A stretch of DNA of 50,549 nt from Deltaproteobacteria bacterium. GTDB taxonomy: Bacteria; Myxococcota_A; Polyangia; GCA-2747355. A program made the translations under genes and the position numbers. Shown here one piece after another: positions 1-7,993 of the stretch. The DNA lies in contig JACKDQ010000020.1 of the NCBI GenBank assembly GCA_020633415.1, positions 1 to 50,549 on the forward strand, in the 5' to 3' direction. The notes beneath the pieces were generated by a model. The model searched no databases, had not been told where the DNA came from, and worked only from the letters and a program-made list of their open reading frames with translations. Positions within the stretch are counted from its first letter, which is position 1; the number at the start of each line of letters is the position of its first letter.

Positions 1-10
1 CGCCAGAGAG

Positions 11-94
11 TGCGAAAGGGGGGAGTCGAACCCCCACAGGCTTGCGCCCACAGGAACCTGAATCCTGCGCGTCTACCAATTCCGCCACTTTCGC
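11..94 (-). tRNA. tRNA-Leu (anticodon CAG)
   Basis: Read on the minus strand this folds as a leucine tRNA. Acceptor arms GCGAAAG and CTTTCGC pair, followed by discriminator A. The D-arm contains AATTGGTAGAC. The anticodon stem CAGGA/TCCTG encloses loop TTCAGGT, giving anticodon CAG. A long class II variable arm follows, then a T-arm with GTTCGAC between runs of G and C. CCA is not encoded. It decodes CUG, likely a major Leu codon in this GC-rich genome. Confidence 0.96.
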
Positions 95-285
95 AGGTCA
101 AGCAGCGCGTACTTGTAGCCTTCTGGTCGGCGGCTGTCAAGCGCCGGTGGCCGAGAAAACGACAAGAAAGCTAGCGGGATAGCAACTTTGTGGGCGAGAT
201 CGCCCGCCCGAGGGAACGAGGGTGACCGGCTACGCGCGATGCGGTCAAAGGTGCGGGGCTAGGCTGACGCGTCGCTTGCGCTGCG

Positions 286-1206
286 CTATTCGCTGAAGGC
301 GGCGACCGCTCGGTGGATCATCGCGCAGTGCCGGTTGCTGCTCGCTCGTCGACGGGAGCTATCGGCGCAGGCAGCGAGCAAGCGCTTGAAGCGATCGCAG
401 GCTGTCATGCAATCGAGACACGAAGAGAGGTGTTCGGTGAGCTGCGCGCAGTGAGGGGTGGTTTGCTCCAGATCGATTTGCCGCAAATACAGCTGCAGGA
501 TATCCGGGCAATCCGGTCGAGGCGGTGGCTGCAAATCACCGACGAGCGTCGACAGCTCATTGCGCAGTCGAGAGCGAGCGCGATGCAGACGACTCTTGAC
601 CGCCGCCTCACTGATGCCGACCACTTGAGCGACTTCACTGGTCGTCAGGCCTTCGACGTCGCGCAGTAACAGTATTTCCCGAGAGCTGCTGGGCAAAGCG
701 CTGAGGACGCGATCGATTTCGCGACCTTTGCGCTTGAGCTCGATATCGCTTTCCGGGCTGCGCTGGGTCTCGTCGGCAACGTCCAGCTCGGCAGGATCGG
801 TTTGCTCCTCGGCGCGAGCAGATTTCTGCTGCCGCTTTCTGCACGAGCGCCGGGCAACGCTGTAGAGCCAGGTGGAAAGCGACGACTCTTCGCGAAAGTC
901 GCGGATCGATCGCGCCAACGCCAGCAGCGTCTCTTGCGTGACGTCTTCGGCGTCTTCCGGCCGTCGACAGAGCTGCAGACCGAATCGATAGATCCGCGCT
1001 TGGTGCGCGCTCAGCAGCGCTTCGAGGGCGTCCCGATCGCCAGCCTTGGCGCGCGTGAGCAACTGCTGCTCTTCGACCCGGGTCACCGCGGCACTATCTC
1101 GCCACTGGTCCGCTGGATTCAAGTGAAATCGCTGGATTGTGGTCGCAGCGAATCCTTTTTCCCAAAACTGGCACTCACCTAATGCGGGGCAAGCAGAGAC
1201 GAGCAT
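286..1206 (-). CDS. ECF RNA polymerase sigma factor with C-terminal zinc anti-sigma-like motif
   Basis: This is a sigma-70 family extracytoplasmic-function factor. Region 2 spans about residues 50-125, with the helix motif PEDAEDVTQETLLA and the promoter-melting segment FREESSLSTWLY. Region 4 spans about 163-215, with LPSSSREILLLRDVEGL and a helix-turn-helix ending AAVKSRLHRAR. Beyond the usual end of about 190 residues there is a Cys-rich tail (233-294) containing H259-x3-C263-x2-C266. That is the HX3CX2C signature of zinc-binding anti-sigma domains, so activity may be controlled in cis by zinc or redox state. It is divergent from the DUF2202 gene, a plausible target. The start is uncertain: no good ribosome-binding site precedes 1206, and a GTG at 1086 would give 266 residues beginning just before region 2. 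Confidence 0.9.
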   Translation of the reverse strand: MLVSACPALGECQFWEKGFAATTIQRFHLNPADQWRDSAAVTRVEEQQLLTRAKAGDRDALEALLSAHQARIYRFGLQLCRRPEDAEDVTQETLLALARSIRDFREESSLSTWLYSVARRSCRKRQQKSARAEEQTDPAELDVADETQRSPESDIELKRKGREIDRVLSALPSSSREILLLRDVEGLTTSEVAQVVGISEAAVKSRLHRARSRLRNELSTLVGDLQPPPRPDCPDILQLYLRQIDLEQTTPHCAQLTEHLSSCLDCMTACDRFKRLLAACADSSRRRASSNRHCAMIHRAVAAFSE

Positions 1207-1292
1207 CGGGCGGTCGCTCTTGTGCCGCTAAGCGGTTTGATCATCGGGGCTTGCGGCAAGACCTGCGACTAACAGTCGCGGCAGCGGAGGGT

Positions 1293-2000
1293 ATGATGAG
1301 GTTTCGGTTTGCAGTCGCTTTGTCGTTTGTGCTCGCAGCGACGTTGTTGTTGCCGAGCGATGCTCGTCCCAAACAAGCGCAGCAGGTGATACGCGCAGCG
1401 ACGAGCGGTGTCGTCGTTGACGCGACTTACTTGCGAGAGGAGCAGAAGCTCGCCCGCGACGTTTACCGCTCGCTCTATCGTCGCTGGTCGTTGCCGATCT
1501 TCGAGCATATCGCCGGTGCCGAGCAGCGCCACATCGAGCGGATCAAGTTGGTGCTCGATCACTATCGTGCTCCCGACCCTGTCAAGTCCGACGCTGTTGG
1601 CGTCTTTCGCAACGCAAAGTTGGCAACGCTCTACCGCCAGCTTGTCGCGCGTGGGCAGCGCTCGTTGATCGCCGCGTTGCATGTCGGTGCGACCGTCGAA
1701 GATCTGGACATCTACGAGATCGAAAAGATGCAGGCGCATCTGCCAGGCGATTCGCCGCAAGGCCTGCGCCAAGCATACGCCCAGCTCAAATGCGGTTCGC
1801 GCAATCACTTGCGGGCTTTCACGCGTCAGCTACAGGTGCGCGGCTATACCTATCTCCCCCAGCGGCTCTCGACCGCTGCCTATGCAGCGATTATCGGTGG
1901 CGATCACGAGCGCTGTGGGTGTGGTGCTGGCAGTTGTCGTGGTGGTGCTGTTGGCGGAAGCGGATGTCGTTGGGGAGGTGGACGTCGTGGCGCGCCTTAG
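1293..2000 (+). CDS. Secreted DUF2202 ferritin-like protein
   Basis: The 235-residue product begins with a signal peptide (MMRFRFAVALSFVLAATLLL). It then shows the DUF2202 pattern: YLREEQKLARDVY, a helix with FEHIAGAEQRHIE, and EDLDIYEIEKM. In the ferritin-like superfamily, Glu and His residues in such helices bind metal, so a di-iron or other metal site in the periplasm is likely but unproven. The C-terminal 30 residues are unusually rich in Gly and Cys. GGAGG at 1286-1290 sets the start at 1293. The stop overlaps by a few bases the stop of the convergent lipoprotein gene. The divergent ECF sigma gene is the nearest regulator. Confidence 0.82.
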   Translation: MMRFRFAVALSFVLAATLLLPSDARPKQAQQVIRAATSGVVVDATYLREEQKLARDVYRSLYRRWSLPIFEHIAGAEQRHIERIKLVLDHYRAPDPVKSDAVGVFRNAKLATLYRQLVARGQRSLIAALHVGATVEDLDIYEIEKMQAHLPGDSPQGLRQAYAQLKCGSRNHLRAFTRQLQVRGYTYLPQRLSTAAYAAIIGGDHERCGCGAGSCRGGAVGGSGCRWGGGRRGAP

Positions 2001-2590
2001 ATCGTCGGCAGCGCGGTGACGCTCGTAACGCCACACTGGACGAGAATATCCGCGCACACGCGATAGCGGCAGCCGGTGCAGATGTCGGTCGCCGTGCCGG
2101 TCTGACAGGCGCTTTGACAGCTCGTCGTCGCCGCGCTGGCCATACATTGTGCGAGTTTGCTGTAGAGCTCCTGGGCGGTGATGCTCGCCAGCGTGAAACA
2201 TTTCTTCTGGCAGAGCGCATCGTCCAAACAGCTGTTGATGCAGCCTACGAGTTGGCCGCAGGTTAGCCCAGCCTGGGTGCTGATCGCATCTGCTGTGGGT
2301 AGCGTCGCATCGATTGATCCACTGTCGGCGCTCTTTGTCGGTGTCGCGTCAGCGTGCCCGCCGTCTGCACCTTGGGTTGGTGTGGTGATCACCGGGATTT
2401 GGCTATCGGGAGGTAGCGCGCCGTCGTTGGCAACCGCGGAGCCGGTGTCGAAGGTGATCGCGTCGAAGCCGGCCCCGGCATCGTTGAGGGCTCCCGCGAT
2501 CGGTCGATTGCTAGAGACCGATTCGGCACCGGCGCAGCCGACGCACAGCGCAAGCGTGACGAGTAATGCAAAGCGTGTTGTTTTAGTCAT
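1997..2590 (-). CDS. Cys-rich putative lipoprotein
   Basis: This 197-residue protein has a short signal peptide ending in CVG-C19, a weak lipobox because position -3 is Cys. An Ala/Asp/Thr-rich linker of about 80 residues follows, typical of surface lipoproteins in Myxococcota-like genomes. The C-terminal region (about 110-190) contains some thirteen cysteines in spaced pairs (for example CGQLVGCINSC and CTGCRYRVC), suggesting a disulfide-stabilised small domain outside the cytoplasm. No enzymatic motif is visible and I do not recognise the family. The start at 2590 places the signal peptide at the N-terminus. An upstream in-frame start would put an uncleaved extension before it. Confidence 0.75.
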   Translation of the reverse strand: MTKTTRFALLVTLALCVGCAGAESVSSNRPIAGALNDAGAGFDAITFDTGSAVANDGALPPDSQIPVITTPTQGADGGHADATPTKSADSGSIDATLPTADAISTQAGLTCGQLVGCINSCLDDALCQKKCFTLASITAQELYSKLAQCMASAATTSCQSACQTGTATDICTGCRYRVCADILVQCGVTSVTALPTI

Positions 2591-2828
2591 GGATGCCGAT
2601 GGGTAAAGCAGGCCTCGTGCCAATGCTAATCAGCTGAAATTATTGATTCAGAGCGCTGGCCGGGATGAGGGTGTTTTCCCCAGCACTGGGGCTCATCGAC
2701 CGGAGCAAAGCCGAGAGGCATTTCTCGCGGTTCGGCTGGAGCGTTGCACAGACCGTTGCGCTGCTGGACGGGCCTGAGCTGGCGAGCAGTGCGCCTCGCT
2801 CGCGGTGGATGCGAGGCGGCGCCCTTAG

Positions 2829-3863
2829 CTAGAGCGTGCCGCCTCCGGAGGTCAGCGCGACGGTCGCACAGAGCAGGTCCGCGTTGCAGAAGTCGGGGAG
2901 GTTTGCCAGGTCGACCAACGCCGGATTGGCCTGCTCGAAGGCGTTCTCGTAGCTCATCTTTACGGCCTGAGGGGTGTACGACGTGTCGACTTGGATCGAA
3001 TAGAGCGGCGTCGCCGTATACTGCGAAGAGCTGTTGGCCGTTGCCATGTAGTGGTGACGCTTGCACTCTCCGTCGTCAGGCAGAAGTACCGGATTGGACA
3101 TCAAGCCAATCGCCCAGGCTTCGTCGACCTGATACGTGCCACTTGTGGCGTACTGCGTGAGGTTCGAGCCGTCGTTGGTGGTGTAGATCGTGTGGTCGCT
3201 GGTGCGGCCAGCCACCCAGAGGTCGGCGTAGTCGTAGCGTGCCGCGTTGTCGGCGACCGCCACGTCGGGAGCGACAAACTCGTTGCTGGTCGATAGCGGC
3301 GAGGAGGGCGAAAAACTGACGTAGACGCCATCGACGGTTTCGTCGGTGGTGTAGAGTCGACTGACCGCAGCGAGCTTGCCCTGGTCACAGGTCGCCCCGA
3401 GACCCCAGTAGCGGACGTTGCCGGCCGGGTTGAACGATGAAACCAGCGACCAACTGTCGGTGCTGATCCTGTAGCTGTAGATCTTTGCACCGTTTTGATT
3501 GCCGTTATCAAAGGAGAGATAGAGTTTGTCGGCGTCGGTCGGGTGTGCCGCAAGGCCACCGATACCGATCGCTTCTGTCGTTGCCCCCGACGGCAAGCTG
3601 TCGTTGATCAGCTCCGCGGTCCATTTGATCGGGTCGCCGCCGTCGTTGACATAGTAGAGCTTGTAGATCGCGCCCTTGACCACCAATGGGTTGCTGCTGA
3701 CCAGCACGCGTCCAAGCCCGTAGCCGATTGGGATGTAAGCCTGAGGTGGATCACCCTCGGCCTGCGTCGTCGCGTTCAGCGTGAGAGCGTCTGGCGCGCA
3801 GGCGCCCATCGTGAGCAGTGTGATCATGGCAAGTGGCAGCACTGGTGGTGTCCTGTCCTTCAC
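2829..3863 (-). CDS. Lipoprotein of a window-internal paralogous family (copy 1)
   Basis: The 344-residue product starts with a lipoprotein signal (TMGA-C22). The body has spaced motifs shared with the gene at 46297-47241: a GIGGLA..P motif, an L-S-x-D-x-G segment followed by NGA-x-IY, an SSF-x-P segment, RYWGLGA-x-CD followed by GKL, a YTT-x-E-x-VDG element, and near the C-terminus LDLANLP or VDLANLP before two Cys. The blades look like beta-strand repeats, so a small propeller-like extracellular domain is possible. Known function: none that I recognise. About 240 bp without a gene separate it from the next lipoprotein on the same strand. Confidence 0.8.
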   Translation of the reverse strand: MKDRTPPVLPLAMITLLTMGACAPDALTLNATTQAEGDPPQAYIPIGYGLGRVLVSSNPLVVKGAIYKLYYVNDGGDPIKWTAELINDSLPSGATTEAIGIGGLAAHPTDADKLYLSFDNGNQNGAKIYSYRISTDSWSLVSSFNPAGNVRYWGLGATCDQGKLAAVSRLYTTDETVDGVYVSFSPSSPLSTSNEFVAPDVAVADNAARYDYADLWVAGRTSDHTIYTTNDGSNLTQYATSGTYQVDEAWAIGLMSNPVLLPDDGECKRHHYMATANSSSQYTATPLYSIQVDTSYTPQAVKMSYENAFEQANPALVDLANLPDFCNADLLCATVALTSGGGTL

Positions 3864-4081
3864 GGCAGTCTCCTGTCTGGTAATGGTGGGCCGGTGTGCC
3901 GAGTATATTCAGCGCCAACGTCGTCGATAGTCTTGGCACCCCTGCAGTCGCATTTTCTTCGTGAACCGCGACGCTGTACGAGTGCATGAATCAACGCACG
4001 TTGTTGAAGTCAAAGGCTGCGAAGTGCACAGTTGCATGCGCAGCTTTTCGCGCGAGCTAGATGTCTGAGAAAGAGCTGCGG

Positions 4082-4513
4082 CTAGGGAGTCGCTGGTGCG
4101 TACGCTCCGACGGGCAAGGCCGATTGACAGGCCAGCGTTACGTTGGTCGGGCGATCGATCGTTAGCACCCCGTGGTCGCTCAGCGTTGCGCGATAGAGGC
4201 ACGCGTGCGGCAAGAACCCGACCTTGTAGAGGGTCAGCAACTGATCGCCGTAGCTGTTGGCTTTGAGGCTGTAGGCGTATGCAGATCGGCGACCGTTTTC
4301 GCCTTTGGTTATCGTCAGCGTGTGCTCGCCGAAGTCGAGGCGATAGCGTACCTTCGTCGCATCGAATTCGGCGTGCATCACCCAGTGGCTGTCGCAAAGA
4401 CCTTCGGCCTTGCCGGCGGCAACGGCTGGCGCATCGTCATTGTCGACGCCGCCGCAGGCGACGAAGAACAGTGAGACGATCGTGCTGGTGATCATCGAGG
4501 TCGTGTGTCGCAT
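4082..4513 (-). CDS. Small lipoprotein, unknown function
   Basis: The 143-residue product has a convincing lipobox (FVA-C20) after a hydrophobic stretch. A mature region of about 120 residues follows, rich in beta-strand-like segments (YRLDFGEHTLTITKG, LTLYKVGFL), with three further cysteines. No family is recognised. The gene lies 32 bp downstream of the 239-residue secreted protein on the same strand, so the two are probably co-transcribed. The stretch 3864-4081 downstream shows no gene. Confidence 0.7.
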   Translation of the reverse strand: MRHTTSMITSTIVSLFFVACGGVDNDDAPAVAAGKAEGLCDSHWVMHAEFDATKVRYRLDFGEHTLTITKGENGRRSAYAYSLKANSYGDQLLTLYKVGFLPHACLYRATLSDHGVLTIDRPTNVTLACQSALPVGAYAPATP

Positions 4514-4545
4514 CAGCCTACTCGCTTGCGTGTCAAAGTACGCAG

Positions 4546-5265
4546 CTATTCGACCAGCAGCTGCTCGGACAAGCCGTCGGTCGAGCCGACGAGCCGCTCG
4601 ATCGTGCGTTGGGGGAGTTTGTTTAGCGCCTCGCTCAGTAGCTTGAGCGCGCGCACGCGGTAGACCGGTACCGACTTTCCTAGCCGGCTACCATCATTGA
4701 CGCGTGCCATCAGTAACAATTTTTGGTCCTGGTCTGCTGCGAGTTGACTGAATAGGTCGGTGATCTTCCGCAGCGAGCCCGCGCCAATGTAAGGTGCACG
4801 CTTCGGGTTAAGCAACTTGATCGCGTAGGCGGCGACGTGGCGCTGCGCATCATAGGCCGCTGGCCAGCCCGAGACGCGATGGTCGCGCAGGAAGCTCTGT
4901 GCACTGCGCTCAAACACGGTGTCTTCGGCGATCGCCAGCAGCGCTTGCTGTAGCTCGGCCTGTCGTCGAACGGACAGCGTTGCCTTGTCGCGCATCCGGG
5001 TCAACACGTAGTTCGCCACTTGGCTGTTAAGCTGTCGATCGTCCAGCGCCACCATCCCGCGAAAGTCGACCCAGTGTTGGGTGGCGATCCCGTGTCGTCG
5101 ACAAAAGGTCTCGGTGGCTGCGCGCCCGCGGGCCAGGGCGTATGTCGCTTGCAGCGCGACGGTCAGCGGTTTGACCGGCAGGTAGCCGACGGTTTTTGGC
5201 CGCGCCGCTAATGCGGGGCAGTAGGTCAACAAGCTGGCCAAGACAATGATCGCTTTGCCGTTCAT
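4546..5265 (-). CDS. Secreted protein of unknown function
   Basis: The 239-residue product begins with a cleavable signal peptide (MNGKAIIVLASLLTYCPALA, cleavage after ALA). The mature part is mostly predicted helical with many Leu, Arg and Gln residues (for example LSVRRQAELQQALLAIAED and LKLLSEALNKLPQRTIERL). It could be a HEAT-like or other all-alpha periplasmic domain. No catalytic motif or named family is seen. It leads a probable two-gene minus-strand unit with the small lipoprotein 32 bp downstream and is divergent from the RCC1-type lipoprotein. Confidence 0.7.
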   Translation of the reverse strand: MNGKAIIVLASLLTYCPALAARPKTVGYLPVKPLTVALQATYALARGRAATETFCRRHGIATQHWVDFRGMVALDDRQLNSQVANYVLTRMRDKATLSVRRQAELQQALLAIAEDTVFERSAQSFLRDHRVSGWPAAYDAQRHVAAYAIKLLNPKRAPYIGAGSLRKITDLFSQLAADQDQKLLLMARVNDGSRLGKSVPVYRVRALKLLSEALNKLPQRTIERLVGSTDGLSEQLLVE

Positions 5266-5508
5266 CGGGTCTCTCGCTCCCGGAGCACACCGGGGTCTTC
5301 AGGCAGTGCAACGCTGAGGCCAAACTACTTAGTAGCCATTTCAGCAACTTGGAGAGCAGGGCCGACCGAGGGTCAACGCGCTGGTCACAAGGCTAGGCGG
5401 CTGGTCGAGCCAGCAGCGCCGATCGCGCGCCAGCTACCCGAACATCGATCTATCGACAACGACTTGCCCGGCGACGCAGCGCGCGGAGCTGCTGGGTAAG
5501 CGATGCGC

Positions 5509-5514
5509 TATAAT
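5509..5514 (+). promoter_or_regulatory. Candidate -10 element (TATAAT) for a possibly leaderless mRNA
   Basis: A perfect TATAAT lies with its last base 8 nt before the GTG start at 5522. If transcription began 6-8 nt downstream, the mRNA would start at or next to the initiation codon. No Shine-Dalgarno sequence is present in the short interval. No clear -35 hexamer is seen at the right spacing, so this rests on the -10 and its position alone. Confidence 0.4.
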
Positions 5515-5521
5515 CGTTGCA

Positions 5522-6880
5522 GTGATCAAAAGCGGGTCAGTTCCCTTCGCACTCTGCGCGACGTTGCTTGCTTGCCAAGCGAGCCAGCAGAGCTCGGTAA
5601 AGCGCTCGCTACCCGTGCCGATCGTCGCCGATCAGGCGCGCCCAACGCCGACTAGCCAACCGGCGCCACAAGGCGTCGCCATCGCGCAGGCGCCGGCGCT
5701 GCGAGCGATCGCCTTCGTGCCCCACTACGACTACTTCTACGACCCGCTGCCGCAGTCACTCTGCGGGATCAGCGCTGACCGCCGACTGGTTTGCTTTCCC
5801 GGTCGGTTGCCCTGGCTTGAGCCGACGCACCCGGTCGATCAGCTGGCGCGCCTTGGCGCTACATTCTGCGCTTGGTCGAAGCAGGGCGAGACGACCTGTC
5901 TCGTCAAGCGGCAGCGCTACCAGTTTCGCTGGTCCGCTCCGGGGCGGATCCTGCTGATCGAGTTCGGCCTTTGTGCGCTCGACGGCGCCGGCCGTTTGCA
6001 GTGTCGTCGGTTCAATGGCGATGCAGTGCCGCCCGAGCAGTTGATCGCCGAGCAATTGCGCTATCTCTCGCGCGACCAGCTGAGCTGCCAAATGGTGGCC
6101 AGCCAAGGCCTGCGTTGCACAGCGAGGGTAACGCAGCGTGGGCACAAGCTCGACGGTGTTGTCGGAGCGTTCGCCCGGCGTTGGAGCCGCACCGCGTTGT
6201 TTCCTACGACCTTTGTGCGTGGCCACCACTGCGGGCGCGACGTCAACAAGAGCGCCTGGTGTTGGGGCGACGGCTATCTCGGCCAGCGTGGTGATCAGCG
6301 CGCGGGCGAAAACGTTGAGCGCAGCGCTGCACCGTCGCGGGTGCCACTCGAACAGCAGGTCAACCAGCTCGCGGTTTCGGGCGCCAGCAGCTGTGCCTTG
6401 ACCAGCGATGGCGCCGTCTATTGTTGGGGCGAGGCGACGCGCGGTGCGGTCCCCGACAGCGGCGCGTTGACCTTGTCGCGTTGTCCCGTCGACCAAGCGG
6501 CGACCGAGCCGGCCTTCGCTCGCGATCTCGCGGCACGCCGCCGACAGTTCAAGCACTGTATGACGCGCCCCTGCGGAGGCCTCGACTGTCGGCTGGGTTG
6601 CGTTCCACCCGACGCCAAACAGATCCCGGAACACGTCAAGGTGTATCGCTATCGGCAGCGCTGTATGCGCGCGAGTCCCGCGTCGGTTTTGGCCAAGGCC
6701 CAGCTGCAGCCGCGGCGGGTATCGCTCGCTCAGCGGGCGATTGCATTGATCGGTTCCGACGCGACAAATCTGTTTTGCGCGTTGCTCGCTGACGGTTCGG
6801 TCCGTTGTTGGGGTGAAACCCATCCCAAATACGGCATGTCGTTAAGCGTCGACGGGCGTCCCCAGCGAACGCTGCCATAA
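5522..6880 (+). CDS. RCC1-repeat lipoprotein
   Basis: The 452-residue product starts at a GTG. It has a lipoprotein signal (LLA-C18) followed by a Pro/Ala/Gln-rich linker. At least three blades carry the RCC1 (regulator of chromosome condensation-like propeller) signature: CGRDVNKSAWCWGDGYLGQRG, CALTSDGAVYCWGE and FCALLADGSVRCWGE. Many paired cysteines suit an oxidising location. In bacteria such RCC1-like proteins are mostly surface proteins of unknown function and are common in Myxococcota. A spacer of about 110 residues (480-600 bases before the last blade) with CGGLDCRLGC interrupts the repeats. No catalytic function is implied. Confidence 0.83.
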   Translation: MIKSGSVPFALCATLLACQASQQSSVKRSLPVPIVADQARPTPTSQPAPQGVAIAQAPALRAIAFVPHYDYFYDPLPQSLCGISADRRLVCFPGRLPWLEPTHPVDQLARLGATFCAWSKQGETTCLVKRQRYQFRWSAPGRILLIEFGLCALDGAGRLQCRRFNGDAVPPEQLIAEQLRYLSRDQLSCQMVASQGLRCTARVTQRGHKLDGVVGAFARRWSRTALFPTTFVRGHHCGRDVNKSAWCWGDGYLGQRGDQRAGENVERSAAPSRVPLEQQVNQLAVSGASSCALTSDGAVYCWGEATRGAVPDSGALTLSRCPVDQAATEPAFARDLAARRRQFKHCMTRPCGGLDCRLGCVPPDAKQIPEHVKVYRYRQRCMRASPASVLAKAQLQPRRVSLAQRAIALIGSDATNLFCALLADGSVRCWGETHPKYGMSLSVDGRPQRTLP

Positions 6881-6976
6881 CCCGCGCACTTCGCGATCTA
6901 TGCCGCCGTGCAGAGCAGCGCTGTCACAGGCCGTTGGTGGCGAGATCGCGATGGCAAGCTCCGCTCCGTCGATCAG

Positions 6977-7993
6977 CTAGGCTGCGTTGATAAAGTGCTT
7001 GCGCAGGTAATCAACGGTGTCGAACAGCGTTTCGCCAAAATCACGGTTTTCAAAGCCGAGCTCCGCACGCGCTTTGCTGTCGTCGAGATACCAGAAGTAG
7101 GTCGCCATCTCGACGCTGGCCGCATCGATGGGGGGTAACTTGCCGCGGTGCCGATAGACCCGATCGAGCAGGCGAGCCCCAAAGGTCACCAGCTTGTCGG
7201 GCGGCGCGATCTTCGGCGCGCGAACTTTGCTGATCCGCTCGAGGCGACCGAAAAACTCGCGAAAGGTCCAATTGGGGCCGCCGAGCAAATAGCGCTCGCC
7301 GGGCTTGCCGCGCTCCATCGCCGCGACAAAGGCCGGCGCGACGTCGCGGGCGTCGACGAAGTTGATGCCGCCCGAGGGAACGACCGGAATATCGCTCCGC
7401 AAGAAACGCAGCACGTCGTTGGTCGATGATAAGCGCTCGTCACCTGGACCGAGCAGCAGACTGGGATTGAGCGTGACCAGCTCGGGCGCTCCAGGCTGCT
7501 TGGCCAGCGCCGTCGCGGTCTGCTCCTGGTAGGCCTTGCTGGCGTAATACGGCCAACGCGAGATGATCTCGATCGGCGCGGCGAAGCTCTCGTCTGGACG
7601 ATCGTCGGCGCTTTCACTGACCGCGATCGTGCCGCTACTCGAGGCAAGCACGATCCGCTTGACCTGGGCGGCGATCGCTTCGGCGAATAGCGCCCGGGTG
7701 CCGTCGACGTGGACCGCGTGCATTTGACGGGTGTTGTCAGGGTTGCGCGAAACGCGCCCGGCGAGGTGATAGACAAACGCGATGCCGTCCAGCGCCCGCT
7801 TGAGCGCTGACGCGTCGAGCACCGAACCCTGGATACACTCGATGCCGAGCGCCTCAAGCCAAGGCGGTGGCGGGTTGTGCGTTAGCGCGCGGAGCGCGGT
7901 CGCGCCGCTTTGCACCATGTACTCGGTCAGATGTCGACCGAGAAACCCTGTCGCGCCGGTGATCAGCGTATCTGGCTTGGCCTTAGCGGGCAT
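6977..7993 (-). CDS. Extended SDR / NAD-dependent epimerase-dehydratase, ElbE-like
   Basis: The 338-residue protein has an N-terminal Rossmann nucleotide-binding motif (TGATGFLG, residues 12-19), the conserved VYHLAG segment and a catalytic YYASK (Tyr-x3-Lys). This is typical of atypical or extended short-chain dehydrogenases acting on sugars, steroids or acyl-derived groups. The start at 7993 overlaps the 3' end of the upstream fusion gene by 11 bp, so translation is probably coupled. A longer in-frame start inside that gene is less likely. As the last gene of the ether-lipid-type operon it may reduce or oxidise the alkyl/acyl glycerol intermediate. The substrate is inferred from context only. 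Confidence 0.85.
   Translation of the reverse strand: MPAKAKPDTLITGATGFLGRHLTEYMVQSGATALRALTHNPPPPWLEALGIECIQGSVLDASALKRALDGIAFVYHLAGRVSRNPDNTRQMHAVHVDGTRALFAEAIAAQVKRIVLASSSGTIAVSESADDRPDESFAAPIEIISRWPYYASKAYQEQTATALAKQPGAPELVTLNPSLLLGPGDERLSSTNDVLRFLRSDIPVVPSGGINFVDARDVAPAFVAAMERGKPGERYLLGGPNWTFREFFGRLERISKVRAPKIAPPDKLVTFGARLLDRVYRHRGKLPPIDAASVEMATYFWYLDDSKARAELGFENRDFGETLFDTVDYLRKHFINAA

Noticed and set aside
5756..6823. A 355-residue open frame on the minus strand, opposite the RCC1-type lipoprotein.
   Set aside because: The plus-strand gene has a signal peptide and clear RCC1 blades. The opposite frame is Arg/Ala-rich without motifs and is a side effect of high GC.
6891..6951. TCGCGATCT and AGATCGCGA as a 9-bp inverted repeat after the RCC1-type gene.
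   Set aside because: The loop is 43 bases, there is no T-run, and GATC-rich palindromes are common in this genome.
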